This document shows, piece by piece, positions 61,096 to 64,000 of a DNA stretch of 64,000 bases; position 1 is the first letter of the stretch, and the number at the start of each line of letters is the position of its first letter. The notes under the pieces are model-generated. The model searched no databases, had not been told where the DNA came from, and saw only the letters and a program-made list of their open reading frames with translations. Location: positions 4,092,001-4,156,000 of the forward strand of contig NC_013441.1 in NCBI RefSeq assembly GCF_000024785.1, written 5' to 3'. This DNA comes from Gordonia bronchialis DSM 43247. Lineage in GTDB: Bacteria; Actinomycetota; Actinomycetes; Mycobacteriales; Mycobacteriaceae. The position numbers and the translations under genes were made by a program.

Positions 61096-62014
61096 ACCGA
61101 CGACGTCGGGGCCGGCACCGTTCAGCACCGGCGAGGCCGACGATGTGCGGCGCGTCTGGCAGCAACTGGGTCTGCCCGGATTGATCGACGTGCACACGCA
61201 TTTCATGCCGCGCTCGGTGATGGACAAGGTGTGGGCCTACTTCGATTCCGTCGGACCGCTGGTGGGACGGGAGTGGCCGATCACCTACCGTGCCGATGAG
61301 GAGACCAGGATAGAGGCGTTGCGCGCGTTCGGGATACGCGCCTTCTCGTCGCTGGTGTATCCACACAAACCCGACATGGCGGAGTGGCTCAACGGATGGG
61401 CTGCCGACTTCGCGTCACGGCACCCCGATTGCCTGCGCACCGCGACTTTCTACCCGGAGGAGCAGGCCAGGACCTACGTGTCGCGCGCCATCGCGTCCGG
61501 CGTCCAGGTGTTCAAATGCCATGTGCAGGTGGGTGATTTCTCTCCGCTCGACTCACTGCTCGACGGGGTGTGGTCGCAGATCGCCGACACCGGGGTCCCG
61601 GTCATCATCCACTGCGGCTCCGGTCCCGCGCCGGGCAGGTTCACCGGTCCGGCACCGATCGAGAAACTGCTGCAACGCTTTCCGTCGCTGCCACTCATCG
61701 TTGCGCACATGGGCACACCCGAGTACGCCGAGTTTTTGGACCTGGCCGCGCGGTTCGAGAACGTCCGCCTGGACACGACGATGTCGTTCACCGACTTCTC
61801 CGAAGAAGGCGCCCCCTACCCTGCCGAACTCGTCCCGCGACTATCGGACCTGCGTGCGAAGATCCTCTTCGGCAGCGACTTCCCGAACATTCCCTACGGG
61901 TACACCCACGCCCTCGATGCCGTCATCCGCCTCGACCTCGGCGACGACTGGTTACGCGCCGTCCTCCACGACAACGCCGCGCGGCTGTTCGGGATCCCCC
62001 CATCCGCTGGTTGA
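61088..62014 (+). CDS. Amidohydrolase (amidohydrolase_2 type metal-dependent hydrolase or decarboxylase)
   Basis: TIM-barrel metal-dependent hydrolase of 308 residues. Metal ligands DVHTHF at 34-39 (His36, His38), a His in VIIHCGSG, VAHMG, and the catalytic Asp in GSDFPNIPYG. The family includes ACMSD-type decarboxylases and hydrolases of cyclic compounds. It overlaps the TetR gene by 8 bp and probably processes the ligand of the adjacent importer. The stop codon falls within the dispersed repeat that follows. Confidence 0.87.
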   Translation: MSEPTTSGPAPFSTGEADDVRRVWQQLGLPGLIDVHTHFMPRSVMDKVWAYFDSVGPLVGREWPITYRADEETRIEALRAFGIRAFSSLVYPHKPDMAEWLNGWAADFASRHPDCLRTATFYPEEQARTYVSRAIASGVQVFKCHVQVGDFSPLDSLLDGVWSQIADTGVPVIIHCGSGPAPGRFTGPAPIEKLLQRFPSLPLIVAHMGTPEYAEFLDLAARFENVRLDTTMSFTDFSEEGAPYPAELVPRLSDLRAKILFGSDFPNIPYGYTHALDAVIRLDLGDDWLRAVLHDNAARLFGIPPSAG

Positions 62015-62030
62015 GCCGGGACGGACGAGC
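61997..62030. repeat. Copy of the GGTTGAGCC dispersed repeat at a gene end
   Basis: CCCCATCCGCTGGTTGAGCC matches 36326-36345 at 19 of 20 bases and continues GGGACGGACGAGC as in the copy at 48297. Its TGA serves as stop codon of the amidohydrolase. It fills the gap between two convergent genes. Confidence 0.65.
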
Positions 62031-62064
62031 CTGCGAGTGGAGAAGCCGCCCCCATCGGTGAGCG

Positions 62065-63482
62065 TCAGTACACCACACCACCGAGCACCCGATATGCCGC
62101 GCGCACCTCGGCCGGTGACTCGAGCACGTCACGCCACGCCCGGTCCGCCATGACCAACTCCCCGGGTTCCCCGACCGCGATCCGCCGCGGCCGACGCAGC
62201 GGATCATCCGCCGGGGTGCAGTACCGGTCGATGGCCTGCGACACCCCGATCCGCTCATCGGGGGTGCCGACACGGCGTCCGGAAGCCGTACGGCGTTGCG
62301 TCGCACCGGCTATCACCGTCCACGGATTCAGCGGCCCGTACGGCGCGTCGCTGGACAGGGCAACGGGCACACCCGCATCGATGAGTGACCCGCACCGGTA
62401 CAGATCGTCATGATCGGCGCGATCGCTGTCGTCGAGGAAATCGTCACCGCGCTCCGGCAAGAATCCCGGCTGGGTGACGACGACGATGCCGCGTCGGGCC
62501 AGTTCGGCGCACGTGTCGGCGGCGACGACAGCGGCGTGTTCGATGCGGTCCCCCACTCGGACACCCACCATGTCCCACGCCGCCAACAACAGGGCAAGCG
62601 CGACGCGACTCACGCAGTGCACCGCGACGCACCGATCAGACCGGTGCGCGGCGTCGATCCGCGCCGCGAGATCATCCGGCGACGGCAGATCGGAATCGGC
62701 GATCACGATCTTGTACGGGCCCACGCCCACCCGCGGATGATCGACCTCGACGCCGAGCGGCACCCCGAGCAGATTCACCCGGCCGCTGATCGTCGAATCA
62801 TCGACCGCCGCAACCACTGCGCCGATGTAGGTGTCGTCAATATCCGGTGTGGCGTCGGTCATCTCGGCGATTCCATCAGACCGCAGACGTTCCCCGACTG
62901 CGGCCAACGAGGGAAATCCGTCGTCGGGCAGCCTGGTCCGGAGCCAGTCGTCGGCACGCCATAGTCGGCCGGTGGGCCGGCCGGCCGGATCGCGCTCGAT
63001 TCCGGGGTGGGTTCCCGACTCGAGTCCAACCCGCTCGGCCGCCACCGAAGCGAGCATCCACAGTGCGCCGCTTCGGTGTTGAATGCGCACCGGCCGAGCG
63101 GATTCCACGGCGTCGAGGTCGGCGCGAGTCAGCTCACCGGCAACCGATTCGGTGTATCCCACGCCCCGCACCCAGCCCGAGGCGGTCTCGGGGGCGTGCG
63201 CGAGGGCGTCGGCCAGGGACGCACGGTCGGTGACCACCGGCGGACCGCAACGGATGGACTCACCGGCGCGCGCGCGAGAGCGGCCAGGTGCAGGTGGTGG
63301 TCGGAGAAGGCCGGTATGACGGCACATCCGTCGGCGTCGATCACCTGTGCGCCGGCCGGATTCAGCGAGTCGGCCACCTCCGCGACGGTTGTGCCACCCG
63401 ACGACGCGTCGAGCCGGACACGGATGTCCTGGCGGCGGCCGGCACCGACGTCGGCCCCCAGGATCACGATGTCGGCGTTCAT
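62065..63482 (-). pseudogene. YtcJ-like amidohydrolase gene with a frameshift in a GC repeat
   Basis: ATG at 63482 begins MNADIVILGADVGAG and reads through IPAFSDHHLHLAALAR (His-x-His metal site). The frame then breaks in the run of alternating G and C at 63266-63276. The rest continues in the other frame: GESIRCGPPVVTDRASL, AVHCVSRVALALL, NAPYGPLNP-like SSDAPYGPLNPW and the end at 62065. Removing one GC unit would rejoin the halves into a protein of about 470 residues of the amidohydrolase_3 type. This may be a sequencing error or slippage. Confidence 0.72.
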
Positions 63483-63544
63483 TGGCCGTATCCTACGGAA
63501 CGATGCGGCGTCAACGTGTCCGTGCCGCGGGCGGAGGTGATGGG

Positions 63545-64000
63545 ATGATCGTCGACGACTGGGCGCAGTCAGGATTGGCAGCGCTCACCGGCGAGGCCAC
63601 CGGTCGCCCCGACCTCACCCGCGCACCGGTCCTCGCCCGGGCACGTCGTACGCTCGCCACCTTCGTCGACATCACCGACACCAGCCCCGACGACCGGAGG
63701 CCCCCTCTCGATGCCGCCGAATTCCTCAGCGGGCGTTCGGCTCTCACCGGGCACACCCGCAACGGTGGCGTGTCCGCCGGGGGAGCCAGCCGGTTGATCG
63801 AGGCGGCCGACGGATGGTTCGCCCTGTCGCTGGCGCGCCCCGACGATCACGAGACAGTGCCCGCGCTACTGGAATCCGACATCACCATCGACACCTGGGC
63901 CGCAGTCAGGCAGGCCGCACCTCGGAAGCCGGCCGCGGACTGGGTGGCCCGGGCACGCCTGCTGGGACTCGCCGCGGCCATGCCCGGCGAATGTGCCCCG
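63545..64000 (+). CDS. CoA-transferase family III-like protein, N-terminal part
   Basis: The first 152 codons of a gene that runs off the right edge. It starts at ATG 63545, 7 bases after GGAGG, and reads MIVDDWAQSGLAALTG. The region GVSAGGASRLIEAADGWFAL followed by LARPDDHETVPALLE resembles the CaiB/BaiF family, where the R-x-A-DGW-x-A-x-LAR-x-DD pattern is common. The catalytic Asp region is not visible yet. Divergent from the frameshifted amidohydrolase. Confidence 0.7.
   Translation, partial: MIVDDWAQSGLAALTGEATGRPDLTRAPVLARARRTLATFVDITDTSPDDRRPPLDAAEFLSGRSALTGHTRNGGVSAGGASRLIEAADGWFALSLARPDDHETVPALLESDITIDTWAAVRQAAPRKPAADWVARARLLGLAAAMPGECAP

Overview
The window is high-GC actinobacterial DNA. 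It reads as a chromosomal segment of a member of the Mycobacteriales, most likely Gordonia or a close relative. The evidence is: RpsL/RpsG sequences close to the mycobacterial ones, a 13E12/DUF222 HNH gene, NDMA-dependent alcohol dehydrogenase, a WS/DGAT acyltransferase, F420-type luciferase-like oxidoreductase, CYP51 with a 3Fe-4S ferredoxin, and several gene orders shared with Mycobacterium tuberculosis (recalled from memory, not searched). The genus call is inference. There are no tRNA or rRNA genes, no CRISPR array and no transposase.

Layout. 1-0.85 kb: start of the str operon (rpsL, rpsG) on the minus strand, with a recognisable promoter and a leader of about 285 nt. 1-8.5 kb: housekeeping and conserved membrane or exported proteins, xthA, a 13E12 gene and a carboxylesterase. 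8.4-13.2 kb: a minus-strand operon (alpha/beta hydrolase, SDR, ferritin-like protein, Baeyer-Villiger-type monooxygenase) resembling the M. tuberculosis mymA/lipR/Rv3085 block, divergent from a MerR regulator. 13.2-18.9 kb: an AcoR-like regulator and the aldehyde and alcohol dehydrogenases it probably controls, with a frameshifted HPP/CBS gene between. 19.9-29.9 kb: a tight eight-gene minus-strand operon for branched acyl-CoA or terpenoid-type catabolism (AtuA family, two acyl-CoA dehydrogenases, biotin-dependent carboxylase alpha and beta subunits, enoyl-CoA hydratase, TetR). 31-36.3 kb: a plus-strand block led by a FadD17-like acyl-CoA synthetase behind a KstR-type operator. 36.4-48.2 kb: a cyp51 locus (minus strand) and a divergent aldehyde dehydrogenase/SDR/HIBADH/CMD operon, collinear with Rv0762c-Rv0771. 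48.4-53.5 kb: LipO-like hydrolase, WS/DGAT, FadD12-like ligase and acyltransferase, matching the Rv1425-Rv1428c gene set. 53.5-55.3 kb: two KstR-type operators, a thioesterase and a decayed zinc alcohol dehydrogenase. 55.3-63.5 kb: a branched-chain-amino-acid-type ABC importer in which both permeases and one ATPase are one 924-residue polypeptide, its lipoprotein receptor, a TetR gene with a perfect palindrome, and two amidohydrolases. The last 0.45 kb is the start of a CoA-transferase-like gene.

Together the genes describe a lipid, sterol and terpenoid degrader: uptake, CoA activation, beta-oxidation, oxygenation by P450 and BVMO, aldehyde/alcohol interconversion and storage-lipid synthesis. 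Four genes are broken by frameshifts, two of them clearly at simple repeats (a G/T homopolymer run and a GC repeat). One also has an in-frame stop and is a convincing pseudogene; the others could be sequencing errors. A dispersed repeat carrying GGTTGAGCC sits in every convergent intergenic gap longer than about 40 bp and supplies the stop codon of two unrelated genes.
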